A DNA stretch of 15,027 nucleotides from Fimenecus sp963624605 (GTDB lineage: Bacteria; Bacillota; Clostridia; Oscillospirales; Acutalibacteraceae), in assembly GCA_963624605.1 (NCBI GenBank), contig CAVFQD010000043.1:1-15027 (forward strand), in the 5' to 3' direction. The notes beneath the pieces are model-generated. The model ran no database searches. It saw nothing but the letters and a program-made list of their open reading frames with translations, and was not told where the DNA came from. Below are positions 4,878 through 13,118 of this stretch, one piece after another; within the stretch, counting starts at the first letter, position 1, and every line of letters starts with the position of its first letter. Made by a program: the position numbers and the translations under genes.

Positions 4878-5546
4878 TCAGCTGTTCCAAGCGTTAATCT
4901 GCTTCCTGAGCCAATCGGTCCAGCTTTCGATTCCCTCGCCGGTCTTTGCGCTGATAAAGAAAATCTCACAATTCGGATTTAACCTTTTAATGCGTTCAAC
5001 AACCGCCTTGTCGTCAAAATCAAATACGCTTTTGGTATCTATCTTATTGATAAGCACGCAGTCGCTGACGGTGAACATCAAGGGGTATTTTAACGGTTTG
5101 TCGTCTCCCTCGGGGACTGATAAAATCATTGCGTTTTTGCTCGCACCCGTGTCAAATTCGGCAGGGCACACAAGGTTGCCGACATTTTCAAGTACGACGA
5201 AATCAAATTCGTCCGCACCGAAGCTGTCAAGTCCCTGCTTTGTCATACCTGCGTCAAGATGGCACATACCGCCTGTGTGGAGCTGGATTGATTTAGCGCC
5301 CGTCTCGGCAATCGTTTTTGCGTCAACATCGCTGTCAATATCAGCCTCCATAACGCCGATTTTATATTCGTCCTTCAATGCGGCAATTGTCTGCTTTAAT
5401 GTAGTGGTCTTGCCGCTTCCGGGCGAGGACATAAGGTTCAGGAGAAAGGTCCTGTCATTTTTAAGCTGCTCTCTGACCTTATCTGCCTCTCTGTCGTTGT
5501 TCTCAAACACAGAGCGCTTGATTTCAATTACTTTATAATCGTTCAT
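4878..5546 (-). CDS. hypB: HypB, nickel-incorporation GTPase
   Basis: Cytoplasmic GTPase that works with HypA to load nickel into metalloenzymes, classically [NiFe] hydrogenase. The 222-residue product has the P-loop SSPGSGKT (40-47), the switch region MEADIDSD, the metal site GMCHLDAG (C95, H96), ENVGNLVCPAEFD (C127) and the guanine-specificity motif NKID (167-170). It is the short form: no N-terminal CxxCGC or His-rich tract. The start at 5546 has a GAGGT ribosome site. It lies 23 bases behind the DUF5692-like gene, probably in one operon, and ends at a shared terminator. Its partner hypA is 4 kb away on the other strand, across a flavoenzyme. No hydrogenase, CO dehydrogenase or urease gene is visible here, so the client enzyme is unknown. 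Confidence 0.93.
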   Translation of the reverse strand: MNDYKVIEIKRSVFENNDREADKVREQLKNDRTFLLNLMSSPGSGKTTTLKQTIAALKDEYKIGVMEADIDSDVDAKTIAETGAKSIQLHTGGMCHLDAGMTKQGLDSFGADEFDFVVLENVGNLVCPAEFDTGASKNAMILSVPEGDDKPLKYPLMFTVSDCVLINKIDTKSVFDFDDKAVVERIKRLNPNCEIFFISAKTGEGIESWTDWLRKQINAWNS

Positions 5547-5569
5547 AATACCTCGTCTTTGTGAAATGC

Positions 5570-6622
5570 TTATTTGTTTTCTGCGGCAGCTCTTTCGAGT
5601 GCAAGCTTGTAATCCTTCTGATGCGTGAATATTTCATGCTTATAGGGGTTGGTCTTTGTTTCAACCGCACGCTTGATAATTGCGGCAAAGACAACAACAT
5701 TTATTACAAGAGCAAGAACTGCGATAACGCCCTGAGCCTTGGGGTCCGCGCTTGTGGGAGCGGCAGCGGCGTTCATAACATATCCCTCGGGGTAAACCGA
5801 TGAATAAACCGAGAACTTGTCGCTGAGCATAAACTGCGGAACTATCTGAGCGAACATACACCAAATTGCAAGTGTGTTTGCACGGTTCTGAATCCAACCG
5901 CCCTTGTTCCAGAAAGCGTTTGCGAAGGTCGGCGCAAGAAGAAGCGCAAGACCGCAGTACCAGCTGTGGGTCGGAAGGTTGTTGTATGTATATTCAAAGT
6001 TCCATACATCGTAAGCGAGAATGTAGCACCAGGTCATATCGGGCCAGAGCATATCCTTCTTGTCCTTTGACTGATAGATACCCCACCAGCCTGTCATACA
6101 GAAGATGTTGATGATGCCTGCGATACCGTTTACCCAGTTCCACCAACCGCCGTAAAGCCAGATGCCCTCATTTGAGTACCACCAAGCGGAGCCTGTCTCT
6201 GCGATTGCGTTTGCACCCTTGATAGCCGACTCAAAGTCGGAAGCTACTGCGATAAGGATGTTGATGGCAACAATAAGGAACGGGAATACCTTGAACCATT
6301 CCGTCTTGCCGATGCCCCATTTGTATTTAAGGAACATAAAGCCGATACAGCCGATTGTTGCGGCGTAGAGCTTTGCATAGTGGAACCAACCGTTCATATG
6401 AAGGTAGGTCGGATTGTTGAGTGCCCAGTCCGAGCCGTTTTTAACTCCGATTGCGATAGCAATGAAATAAACGGTCAGAACAGCGGGTACGGCAATAAAG
6501 CAGAAAATACCGCCTGCTTTACTGCGGCGTGCGATTTCGTTCAAAACAACAAGACCGACAAACGCCATCAACCAGCCGAGAAGCTGTGTTATCGAGGCGT
6601 CGCCGTAAATGTGAAAGAACAT
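5570..6622 (-). CDS. Tryptophan-rich polytopic membrane protein, DUF5692-like
   Basis: A 350-residue protein with about eight to ten hydrophobic segments, among them LLGWLMAFVGLVVL near the N-terminus and VIAVLALVINVVVFAAII near the C-terminus. It is very rich in Trp, Tyr and Gly (GIWLYGGWWNWVNGI, MTGWWGIY), with a charged cytoplasmic-type tail (KRAVETKTNPYKHEIF). I match it from memory to the uncharacterised family DUF5692, with moderate certainty; no function is established. The start at 6622 has a strong GAGGAGG site, and a promoter lies 54 to 82 bases upstream. It is the first gene of an operon with hypB and diverges from the large flavoenzyme. Its place suggests a membrane partner, such as a permease or redox-associated subunit, for the nickel/flavoenzyme locus, but this is inference. 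Confidence 0.7.
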   Translation of the reverse strand: MFFHIYGDASITQLLGWLMAFVGLVVLNEIARRSKAGGIFCFIAVPAVLTVYFIAIAIGVKNGSDWALNNPTYLHMNGWFHYAKLYAATIGCIGFMFLKYKWGIGKTEWFKVFPFLIVAINILIAVASDFESAIKGANAIAETGSAWWYSNEGIWLYGGWWNWVNGIAGIINIFCMTGWWGIYQSKDKKDMLWPDMTWCYILAYDVWNFEYTYNNLPTHSWYCGLALLLAPTFANAFWNKGGWIQNRANTLAIWCMFAQIVPQFMLSDKFSVYSSVYPEGYVMNAAAAPTSADPKAQGVIAVLALVINVVVFAAIIKRAVETKTNPYKHEIFTHQKDYKLALERAAAENK

Positions 6623-6675
6623 ATTGTTTGCCTCCTCAAAATATTGTATATTTCGACATTTTGCTGTCTAAAGTT

Positions 6676-6704
6676 ATAGTAACACCAAAAAAACCAATAG
6701 TCAA
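6676..6704 (-). promoter_or_regulatory. Promoter of the DUF5692-hypB operon
   Basis: On the minus strand TTGACT (6704-6699) is followed after 17 bases by TACTAT (6681-6676). TATAAC, three bases further on, is an alternative -10. The ATG follows about 54 bases downstream. Confidence 0.6.
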
Positions 6705-6727
6705 TAAACAATCTTTATAAAAGTTGA

Positions 6728-6756
6728 TTGACTTTTGTCAATAAAAAATATAAAAT
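6728..6756 (+). promoter_or_regulatory. Promoter with operator palindrome for the flavoenzyme-hypA operon
   Basis: TTGACT (6728-6733), 17 bases, TAAAAT (6751-6756). The -35 box is one arm of a perfect inverted repeat TTGAC-TTTT-GTCAA (6728-6741). The 5-4-5 layout is that of Crp/Fnr-family boxes (Fnr: TTGAT-N4-ATCAA). A regulator bound here would cover the -35 and so probably repress; it sits about 24 bases from the -35 of the divergent DUF5692-hypB promoter and could control both. Confidence 0.6.
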
Positions 6757-6791
6757 ATATCATATATGAATATTTTAAGGAGAATTATGTT

Positions 6792-9692
6792 ATGCCTAAA
6801 AGATACGAATATGTCACTCCGCCGAGCTTAGGCGTTGACAATCCGCGCCCGAAGGTTGCGGCAGTCGGTAAAAAGATTACCGATGTTATCGACCACAAAT
6901 TAAAGGGCGTTACCTCAAACGACGCAGAGTACTGGGGTCTTGCGGAAATTTTGACGGACGATATGTGCGATATTGTCCTGTCAATGGAATTGCGCAAGCC
7001 TATGACATTTGAGGAAATCGCAAACAAGAATCAGCAGTTCACAAGGGAAAAGGTTCAGGAGCTGCTTGACGAGCTGAGCTATGTCGGAATATTGGAGTAC
7101 GATTACGGCTATCATTACGACCACAACGGCAGAACCGCTCCTCCGAGTGAGAGAAGATATATTTTGCCGATGTTTGTACCGGGCTCGGCAGAGCTTCTCA
7201 ATATTCACGAGCTTCCGCCTGACGGTATAAACCAGAGACTTATCGACCACCCCGAGCTTGCTTCTTTCTTTGAGAGAATGACCTTTGTTCCGCTTGCGGG
7301 AATTACCCATATGGTTCCTCCCGGCGGCTCGGGCGTAGGTATGCACGTTATCCCCGTTGAAAAGGCAATTTCAATGGAAAACGGAGTTATGGATATAGAA
7401 CAGCTTTCCTATTGGCTCAAAAAGTACGAGGGTCATATAGGCGTTGCCCGTTGCTCCTGCCGTGCTTCCCGTGCGGCTCTTGACGAGGGCTGTGCCGACG
7501 ACGATTACGGCTGGTGTATCGGCGTAGGCGACTTTGCCGATTATTGCCGTGAAACACATAAGGGTCACGACATTACATATGATGAGGCTATGGAAATTCT
7601 CCGCAACGCAGAGAAGAACGGCTTCGTTCATCAGATTACAAATATCGACGGCGACAACAAGGTTTTCGGTATCTGTAACTGTAATGTAAACATCTGTAAC
7701 GCCTTGAGAACCTCACAGCTTTTCAATACGCCCAACCTTTCACGCTCGGCTTATACCGCAAAGGTTGAGCCCGAAAAGTGCGTTGCCTGCGGCAAGTGCG
7801 TTGAGTATTGCCCGGCAGGTGCGGTAAGACTCGGACAGAAGCTTTGCACAAAGCAGGGCGAGGTTGTTTACCCGAGAAGAACTCTCCCCGAGCAGTCGTC
7901 TCTCAAGGAATACCTTAACTGGAAAGAGGACAAGTGGGACGAGGATTACAGAGACAACAACAGAATTAACTGTTACGATACGGGTACGGCACCGTGTAAG
8001 ACGGCTTGCCCCGCACATATAGCCGTTCAGGGCTACCTTAAAATGGCGGCACAGGGCAGATACAAGGACGCTCTTGCACTTATTAAAAAGGACAACCCGT
8101 TCCCGGCAATCTGCGGCAGAGTATGTAACCACAAGTGCGAGGACGCCTGCACAAGAGGTACAATCGACAGAGCGGTTTCAATCGACGCCGTTAAAAAGTT
8201 TATTGCCGAGCAGGATTTGAAAGCGGAGACAAGATATGTTCCCGAGGTGGTAATCGCTTCAAACAGATACGATCATTGGGATCAGAAAATCGCAATTATC
8301 GGCGCAGGTCCCGCAGGTCTTTCGTGCGCTTATTACCTTGCAACAAAGGGATATAAGCCGACCGTGTTTGAAAAGCACGAAAAGCCAGGCGGTATGATGA
8401 GATACGGTATCCCGTCATACAAGCTTGAAAAGGATGTTATCGACGCCGAAATCGATGTTATAAAGGAGCTCGGCGTTGAGATTAAATGCGGCGTTGAAGT
8501 CGGCAAGGATATTACTCTTGACGAGCTGCGTAAGCAGGGCTTCGAGGCGTTCTATATCGCTATCGGCTGCCAGGGCGGCAGAATGGCGGGCGTTGACGGC
8601 GAGGACGCTAAGGGCATTGATATTGCGGTCGATTTCTTACATTCCGCAACGGAAAATCAGCAGCAGAAGATAGACGGCGATGTCGTTGTAATAGGCGGCG
8701 GCAATGTTGCGGTTGACTGTGCGAGAACAGCTCACCGCTTCGGCGCAAACAAGGTTTCAATGGTATGCCTTGAGTCGAGAGACACCATGCCCGCTTCAAA
8801 CGAGGAAGTTTCCGAAACGCTTGAAGAGAATATTGAAATCTGCAACAGCTGGGGACCGAAAGAGATTAAAAAGGACGAAAACGGCAATGTCAAAGCAGTC
8901 GTTTTCAAGAAGTGCACACGCACCATAGACCCCGTTACCAAGAAGTTCTCGCCCGAATATGACGAAAACGAGACTATGGAAATCAAAGCCGACAGAGTTA
9001 TATACGCAATCGGTCAGGCAATCGATTGGGGCAAGATGCTCGAGGGCGAAAAGGTCGAATTCTGGCACGGCAATTATCCCGTTGCGGACGGACTTACCTT
9101 CCAGACCGCTCAGCCCGATATTTTCGTCGGCGGCGATGTTTATACGGGACCGAAATTTGTAATCAATGCTATCGAAGCGGGCAAGTGCGCAGCGGAATCT
9201 CTCCACAGATATGTTCATCCGCACGCAAGCCTTACAATAGGCAGAAATCGCAGAGATTTCATTGAGCTTGATAAGGACAATATCGTTATCGACAGCTACG
9301 ACAATTCCTCACGCCAGGAGGCGGGAACGGACGAAAGCATTGACCGCAAGATGTCGTTCAGAGACGCTCACAAGACCCTTACCGAGGAGCAGGTAAAGAT
9401 TGAAACATCCCGTTGCCTCGGCTGCGGCGCATCGGTTGTTGACCCGAACAGATGCCTCGGCTGCGGTATATGCACCACAAAATGCGAATTCGACGCAATC
9501 AAGCTTCACAGGGACCATCCCGAAGCGTCAAAGATGGTTGTCGCAGAGGATAAGATGAAGCACATTTTGCCCTACTTTGCGGGTAATGTCGCAAAGCTTG
9601 CAATTAAGAAGATACCGAAAGAGGTCAAGGAATACGAGAAGAAATATACCGAATTCCGTGAGTCTATCGGCAAGGATACAGGCAAGCAATAA
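6792..9692 (+). CDS. Multi-domain Fe-S/FAD oxidoreductase (GltD/NfnB-like core with ferredoxin modules)
   Basis: A 966-residue cytoplasmic flavoprotein. In order: a winged-helix-like helical region (about 50-115); a cysteine-rich part (CSC at 221-223, then further Cys); a 4Fe-4S ferredoxin motif CVACGKCVEYCP (C330, C333, C336, C340); a DPYD/GltD-type N-terminal cluster domain (C402, C406, C441, C445, C449, C453); an FAD site GAGPAG (504-509) with EKHEKPGGMMRYGIP; an NAD(P) site GGGNVA (635-640); the flavin motif DIFVGGDV; and a C-terminal ferredoxin (C875, C878, C888, C891, C894, C898). Such enzymes pass electrons between NAD(P)H and ferredoxin or a partner. Here no GltB- or NfnA-like partner is present. 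The start is set by AAGGAG (6777-6782); an in-phase ATG at 6735 overlaps the promoter and is rejected. hypA follows after 10 bases. Confidence 0.88.
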   Translation: MPKRYEYVTPPSLGVDNPRPKVAAVGKKITDVIDHKLKGVTSNDAEYWGLAEILTDDMCDIVLSMELRKPMTFEEIANKNQQFTREKVQELLDELSYVGILEYDYGYHYDHNGRTAPPSERRYILPMFVPGSAELLNIHELPPDGINQRLIDHPELASFFERMTFVPLAGITHMVPPGGSGVGMHVIPVEKAISMENGVMDIEQLSYWLKKYEGHIGVARCSCRASRAALDEGCADDDYGWCIGVGDFADYCRETHKGHDITYDEAMEILRNAEKNGFVHQITNIDGDNKVFGICNCNVNICNALRTSQLFNTPNLSRSAYTAKVEPEKCVACGKCVEYCPAGAVRLGQKLCTKQGEVVYPRRTLPEQSSLKEYLNWKEDKWDEDYRDNNRINCYDTGTAPCKTACPAHIAVQGYLKMAAQGRYKDALALIKKDNPFPAICGRVCNHKCEDACTRGTIDRAVSIDAVKKFIAEQDLKAETRYVPEVVIASNRYDHWDQKIAIIGAGPAGLSCAYYLATKGYKPTVFEKHEKPGGMMRYGIPSYKLEKDVIDAEIDVIKELGVEIKCGVEVGKDITLDELRKQGFEAFYIAIGCQGGRMAGVDGEDAKGIDIAVDFLHSATENQQQKIDGDVVVIGGGNVAVDCARTAHRFGANKVSMVCLESRDTMPASNEEVSETLEENIEICNSWGPKEIKKDENGNVKAVVFKKCTRTIDPVTKKFSPEYDENETMEIKADRVIYAIGQAIDWGKMLEGEKVEFWHGNYPVADGLTFQTAQPDIFVGGDVYTGPKFVINAIEAGKCAAESLHRYVHPHASLTIGRNRRDFIELDKDNIVIDSYDNSSRQEAGTDESIDRKMSFRDAHKTLTEEQVKIETSRCLGCGASVVDPNRCLGCGICTTKCEFDAIKLHRDHPEASKMVVAEDKMKHILPYFAGNVAKLAIKKIPKEVKEYEKKYTEFRESIGKDTGKQ

Positions 9693-9702
9693 GAGGTAAA
9701 AT

Positions 9703-10047
9703 ATGCACGAACTCGGCGTAGTATTCTATGTTATCGACGATGTGAAAAAGGTAGCCGAAGAGAATAATGTTGAGCATGTTCACAGCGTTACGCTCGAGGT
9801 CGGCGAGGTATCTACCGTCATTCCCGAGTATCTTATTGACTGTTGGAATTGGGCGGTTAAAAAGCACGAGATACTTACCGACTGCGAATTGCGCGTTGAA
9901 CGCATTGATGCGATAACCTATTGCGAGGACTGCCGAAAGACATATCCCACCGTGCAATACGGTAAAATATGTCCGCACTGCGGCAGCGAAAGGACATATC
10001 TCATTAAGGGCAACGAATTCAATATCAAAGAGATAGAGGTAACATAG
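9703..10047 (+). CDS. hypA: HypA, nickel metallochaperone
   Basis: A 114-residue HypA/HybF protein that delivers nickel with HypB. It has the N-terminal MHE nickel site (H2) and the zinc site formed by C74-x2-C77 and C90-x2-C93. GAGGT (9693-9697) lies 5 bases before the ATG, and the gap to the flavoenzyme stop is only 10 bases, so the two are co-transcribed and probably translationally linked. A terminator follows. The genetic link to a flavoenzyme rather than to hydrogenase subunits is unusual. Confidence 0.94.
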   Translation: MHELGVVFYVIDDVKKVAEENNVEHVHSVTLEVGEVSTVIPEYLIDCWNWAVKKHEILTDCELRVERIDAITYCEDCRKTYPTVQYGKICPHCGSERTYLIKGNEFNIKEIEVT

Positions 10048-10063
10048 CCATTCTCATAACCTG

Positions 10064-10091
10064 CACGGGGCAGTAATTTAACTGCCCCGTG
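10064..10091 (+). terminator. Terminator after hypA
   Basis: CACGGGGCAGT (10064-10074) and ACTGCCCCGTG (10081-10091) form an 11-bp stem with a 6-base loop, followed by a short T-rich stretch. Confidence 0.85.
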
Positions 10092-10210
10092 TTGTTCTAT
10101 ATATTATGTAGGGCAATGAAAGACGCTAAAAAATCGGATAAATAAAAAATCTAATATGTTTTTAAGAAAGCCCCGTTTAAAACAGACACTTTTTCCACAC
10201 ATTTACAGAA

Positions 10211-10251
10211 ACTGTTTATTAGACATTTTTCTAATAACTATTGAAAACAGT
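10211..10251. promoter_or_regulatory. Nested inverted repeat overlapping the next -35
   Basis: ACTGTTT (10211-10217) pairs with AAACAGT (10245-10251), and inside ATTAG (10218-10222) pairs with CTAAT (10231-10235). A further AAAACAG lies about 35 bases upstream. The right arm overlaps the -35 box at 10241, so it could be an operator. The rest of 10092-10210 is AT-rich, with nothing else recognised. Confidence 0.35.
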
Positions 10252-10269
10252 AAAATAAATTGATATAAT
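10241..10269 (+). promoter_or_regulatory. Promoter of the acidic membrane protein/YhgE operon
   Basis: TTGAAA (10241-10246), 17 bases, TATAAT (10264-10269), with TG at 10261-10262 as extended -10. The leader to the ATG at 10297 is about 20 bases and carries AAGGAGG (10281-10287). Confidence 0.88.
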
Positions 10270-10296
10270 ACTGTACTGTGAAGGAGGCGACATTTT

Positions 10297-10764
10297 ATGG
10301 ATGAAAACTTCAAAGAAAAAAACGATGAAGTAATCCGTGAGGAAGCAAACGACAAGGTTTGCGTTTTTCGCACGGCAGAGTCGGAACCCGAGCTTACCAA
10401 AGACGAAAAGTATGCAAGAAAATATTTGTTTATAAAAGATAAGCTTCTCAAGAACTATGAAAAGGGGCGTAAAAAGTACAACAAGGGAAAGATTATAACC
10501 GCTGTTGTCTTTGTGCTGCTCTCAATATTCTTGGCTGCATTCGGTAAAGCTACGGGACGCTATATGCAGATGCTGGCTATATGGATTTTCCTGATATTTT
10601 TCTTGGTTACCGTATTTTTGTTTCTTGATTACATAAGGTATTTGGTCGAGGATAAGGTCATACCGTATCTTAATGACGACGATATGCTGGAGTACGGAGA
10701 ATATGACATTTTCAAGGACGACGATGACGAGGAAGATAACGAAGACGACGAGGAGGATGAGTAA
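10297..10764 (+). CDS. Small membrane protein with polyacidic C-terminus, unrecognised
   Basis: A 155-residue protein I do not recognise. A charged N-terminal region (1-63, rich in Lys/Glu) precedes two membrane segments (about 64-83 and 90-112). The C-terminus ends in a run made almost only of Asp and Glu (about 141-155). With two helices, both termini would lie on the same side, probably the cytoplasm. The gene has its own strong promoter and ribosome site, and its TAA overlaps the ATG of the YhgE/Pip-like gene by one base, so the two are translationally coupled and probably act together. The acidic tail might bind a basic partner or metal ions; this is speculation. Confidence 0.8.
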   Translation: MDENFKEKNDEVIREEANDKVCVFRTAESEPELTKDEKYARKYLFIKDKLLKNYEKGRKKYNKGKIITAVVFVLLSIFLAAFGKATGRYMQMLAIWIFLIFFLVTVFLFLDYIRYLVEDKVIPYLNDDDMLEYGEYDIFKDDDDEEDNEDDEEDE

Positions 10765-12902
10765 TGAAAAACATTTTTAAGATATATACCCGAGACTTAA
10801 AAAAGATTTTTACAAACAGTATGGCAATAATCTTGGCGGTGGGTATTCTTGTGTTGCCGTCGCTTTATGCGTGGTTCAACATTTATGCAAACTGGGACCC
10901 GTACGGCAAGCAGAGCACGGGCAATATGCAGGTTGCCGTTATTATCGAGGATAAGGGAACAAAGTTCCAGGATATTGAGGTCAATGTCGGCGAGCAGATA
11001 AAGGAAAACCTTTCTGCAAACGACACTATTAACTGGCAGTTCGTTTCCAAAGAAGATGGCATATACGGCGTAAAGGCAGGCAAGTATTATGCCGCAATCG
11101 AGGTTCCTGCGGATTTCAGCGAATCGCTTACAAGTATCGTGTCCGCGGAATTTACCCTGCCGCAGATTACATATTATGCAAATGAAAAGAAAAACGCCAT
11201 AGCCACAAAGATTACCGACAAGGTTGTTCAGACCGTACAGACTGAGGTTAACGAGTCCTTCGTTCAGACCGTTGTCGATGTAATAAACGAGGTCTTGGGC
11301 GTTGTGGTCGTTGACGCAAACAACGGCTCGGATTCGACCGTTAAGAAGATAACGACCGGAATTGAGGTCGTAAAAAACAATGTTGTCGGCTTGCAGGCGA
11401 CTCTGAAGAGCTTTGACACGATTATGCAGCAGCTTGAAAATCTTGATTCGTCGCTTTCGCAATCTGATATAAGCAAGCTGATGAACAATGTTGACAGCGC
11501 AATCAAGAACACCAATGAGGCGATACAGGTAACGAGAGTTGCCGTTGACGGCGTAACGGACGCTATGGGCTCTGTTATCACACAGTCATCTTCAACCTTG
11601 GTTTCTGCTGCAAACTCAATTACCGAGATAAACGATGTTGCCAACAACGCAACAACCGCAGGTCTTAAAACCGTTCAGGCTTCGGTTAAGGATGTAAATC
11701 AGAAGCTTTCGCTGTTTATCTCAACCCTTGAATCCATCAGAGACTCTCTTGAAACACCCGTTGACGGCTTGGATAAGCTTATAACCTCGCTTACCGAAGC
11801 TAAAAACAGCCTTACACAGCTTGACAACAGGCTTACTACTATAATTTCGACAGGCGCAAATCAAAATGATGTTTCCGAAGTGACAAATTCATTGAAGTCT
11901 ATCGCTTCCACGCTTGACGGACTTAACTCAACCTACACAAACACCGTAAAGCCCGCTTTGAGCAAGGCTATTGACTCCTTGCTGGAGGTTATGGGCGATG
12001 TTTCTAATATCATTGAAAAAGTCGGCAGCAGCGACGAGTTCAAGGACCTTTCAAACTCGTTGAGCACCTCGATAAGCGCAGGCTCGACAATGTTCTCCGC
12101 TCTTTCCTCAATGCTTGACGGCTTTATCGCACAGCTTGATATTGTTGACGGCAAGGTTGCGGGTCTTACCGATACGGAGCTGTTCAATGTAATATACAAC
12201 CTGTCCGTAAACAACGGAAATCAGCTCGGCAGCTTCCTTGCTTCTCCCGTTACGGTCAATACCGATAAGATTTACGGCATTGACAACTACGGTTCGGCAA
12301 TGGCTCCGTTCTACACAACGCTTGCAATCTGGGTTGGCGCGATAATCCTTATTGCGGTAGTCAATCCGAATGTTAAGCATAAAAAAGAGTTCAGTAATCT
12401 CACATCTTCGCAAGAATATTTCGGCAGAGCGCTTACATATATGAGCTTCGGACTTATCCAGAGCCTTATTATCTGTCTGGGCGATTTGTACTTCCTGAAA
12501 ATTCAGTGCTATAACCCCGGCTTGTTCATACTCGCAGGTTGCTTCGCTTCGCTTGTGTTCTCGCTGTTTATGTACTCGCTTGTAGCGGCGTTCGGCGACA
12601 TAGGAAAGGCGGTAGCGGTCATATTGCTTGTTGTTCAGCTCGGCGGCTCGGGCGGTACATTCCCGATTGATGTTACACCGGCATTCTTCAGGGCAATTCA
12701 TCCGTATCTTCCGTTCACCTTCGTAATCAACGCAATGAGAGAATGTGTATGCGGAGTTTGGGAAAACGATTATTGGATGGATCTTGTAAAGCTTTGCGCA
12801 TATATCGTAATAGCATTGATAGTGGGTCTATTCTTTAGATTCATCTTCAAAAAGCCCATTAAGTTCTTCAATAAGAAGATTGAAAAAACCGACCTCTTTT
12901 GA
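10764..12902 (+). CDS. YhgE/Pip-family membrane protein
   Basis: A 712-residue protein with the layout of the YhgE/Pip (phage infection protein) family, related to ABC-2 type permeases. One N-terminal membrane segment (about 17-38) ends in the family motif LPSLYAWFNIYANWDPYG. A long extracellular region of Ser/Thr/Asn-rich helices, probably coiled coil, spans about 190-480. About five membrane segments lie at the C-terminus (about 510-705), with FPIDVTPAFFRAIHPYLPFT and INAMRE typical of the C-terminal domain. Lactococcal Pip is a phage receptor; YueB, a relative, is the SPP1 receptor and part of type VII secretion. No ESX/WXG100 gene or ABC ATPase is seen nearby. The RBS lies in the GA-rich end of the preceding gene. 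Confidence 0.88.
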   Translation: MKNIFKIYTRDLKKIFTNSMAIILAVGILVLPSLYAWFNIYANWDPYGKQSTGNMQVAVIIEDKGTKFQDIEVNVGEQIKENLSANDTINWQFVSKEDGIYGVKAGKYYAAIEVPADFSESLTSIVSAEFTLPQITYYANEKKNAIATKITDKVVQTVQTEVNESFVQTVVDVINEVLGVVVVDANNGSDSTVKKITTGIEVVKNNVVGLQATLKSFDTIMQQLENLDSSLSQSDISKLMNNVDSAIKNTNEAIQVTRVAVDGVTDAMGSVITQSSSTLVSAANSITEINDVANNATTAGLKTVQASVKDVNQKLSLFISTLESIRDSLETPVDGLDKLITSLTEAKNSLTQLDNRLTTIISTGANQNDVSEVTNSLKSIASTLDGLNSTYTNTVKPALSKAIDSLLEVMGDVSNIIEKVGSSDEFKDLSNSLSTSISAGSTMFSALSSMLDGFIAQLDIVDGKVAGLTDTELFNVIYNLSVNNGNQLGSFLASPVTVNTDKIYGIDNYGSAMAPFYTTLAIWVGAIILIAVVNPNVKHKKEFSNLTSSQEYFGRALTYMSFGLIQSLIICLGDLYFLKIQCYNPGLFILAGCFASLVFSLFMYSLVAAFGDIGKAVAVILLVVQLGGSGGTFPIDVTPAFFRAIHPYLPFTFVINAMRECVCGVWENDYWMDLVKLCAYIVIALIVGLFFRFIFKKPIKFFNKKIEKTDLF

Positions 12903-12945
12903 TAATAAGCGGTATTGGGTTTTATAATCGAATATCAACAAAGTG

Positions 12946-12979
12946 CAGAGAGATACCTTTTGGGTGTCTCTCTGTTTTT
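12946..12979 (+). terminator. Terminator after the YhgE operon
   Basis: CAGAGAGATACC (12946-12957) pairs with GGTGTCTCTCTG (12963-12974), with one T-G pair, followed by five T. Confidence 0.9.
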
Positions 12980-13000
12980 ATGTGCTGTTGCGGCTGTCCA

Positions 13001-13058
13001 AAATCCGCAAAAGTAGGTAGTAGGGCGGGGGCTTGCTCCCGCCGAAAAATCCGCAAAA
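13001..13058. repeat. GC-rich palindrome flanked by 12-bp direct repeats
   Basis: GGCGGGGGC (13024-13032) pairs with GCTCCCGCC (13035-13043) across a 2-base loop with one G-T pair. It is flanked by two identical copies of AAATCCGCAAAA (13001-13012 and 13047-13058). This has the look of a REP-like or mini-mobile palindrome with a target-site duplication. It lies between the YhgE terminator and the DUF3793 promoter and codes for nothing. Confidence 0.5.
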
Positions 13059-13080
13059 TAAAAATATTTATAAAAACCCC

Positions 13081-13109
13081 TTGACAAACACATAGTAAAA
13101 TGATATGAT
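13081..13109 (+). promoter_or_regulatory. Promoter of the DUF3793-flavodoxin operon
   Basis: TTGACA (13081-13086), 17 bases, TATGAT (13104-13109), with TG at 13101-13102 as extended -10. Transcription should start near 13117, leaving a leader of about 118 bases that holds two palindromes and a weak AAAGCTC/GAGCTTT hairpin (13139-13145/13163-13169). Confidence 0.88.
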
Positions 13110-13118
13110 TTATCCATG

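Noticed and set aside
4878..10047. [NiFe] hydrogenase operon suggested by hypA/hypB
   Set aside because: No hydrogenase large or small subunit motif (such as RxCGxC or DPCxxC) occurs in any gene of the window.
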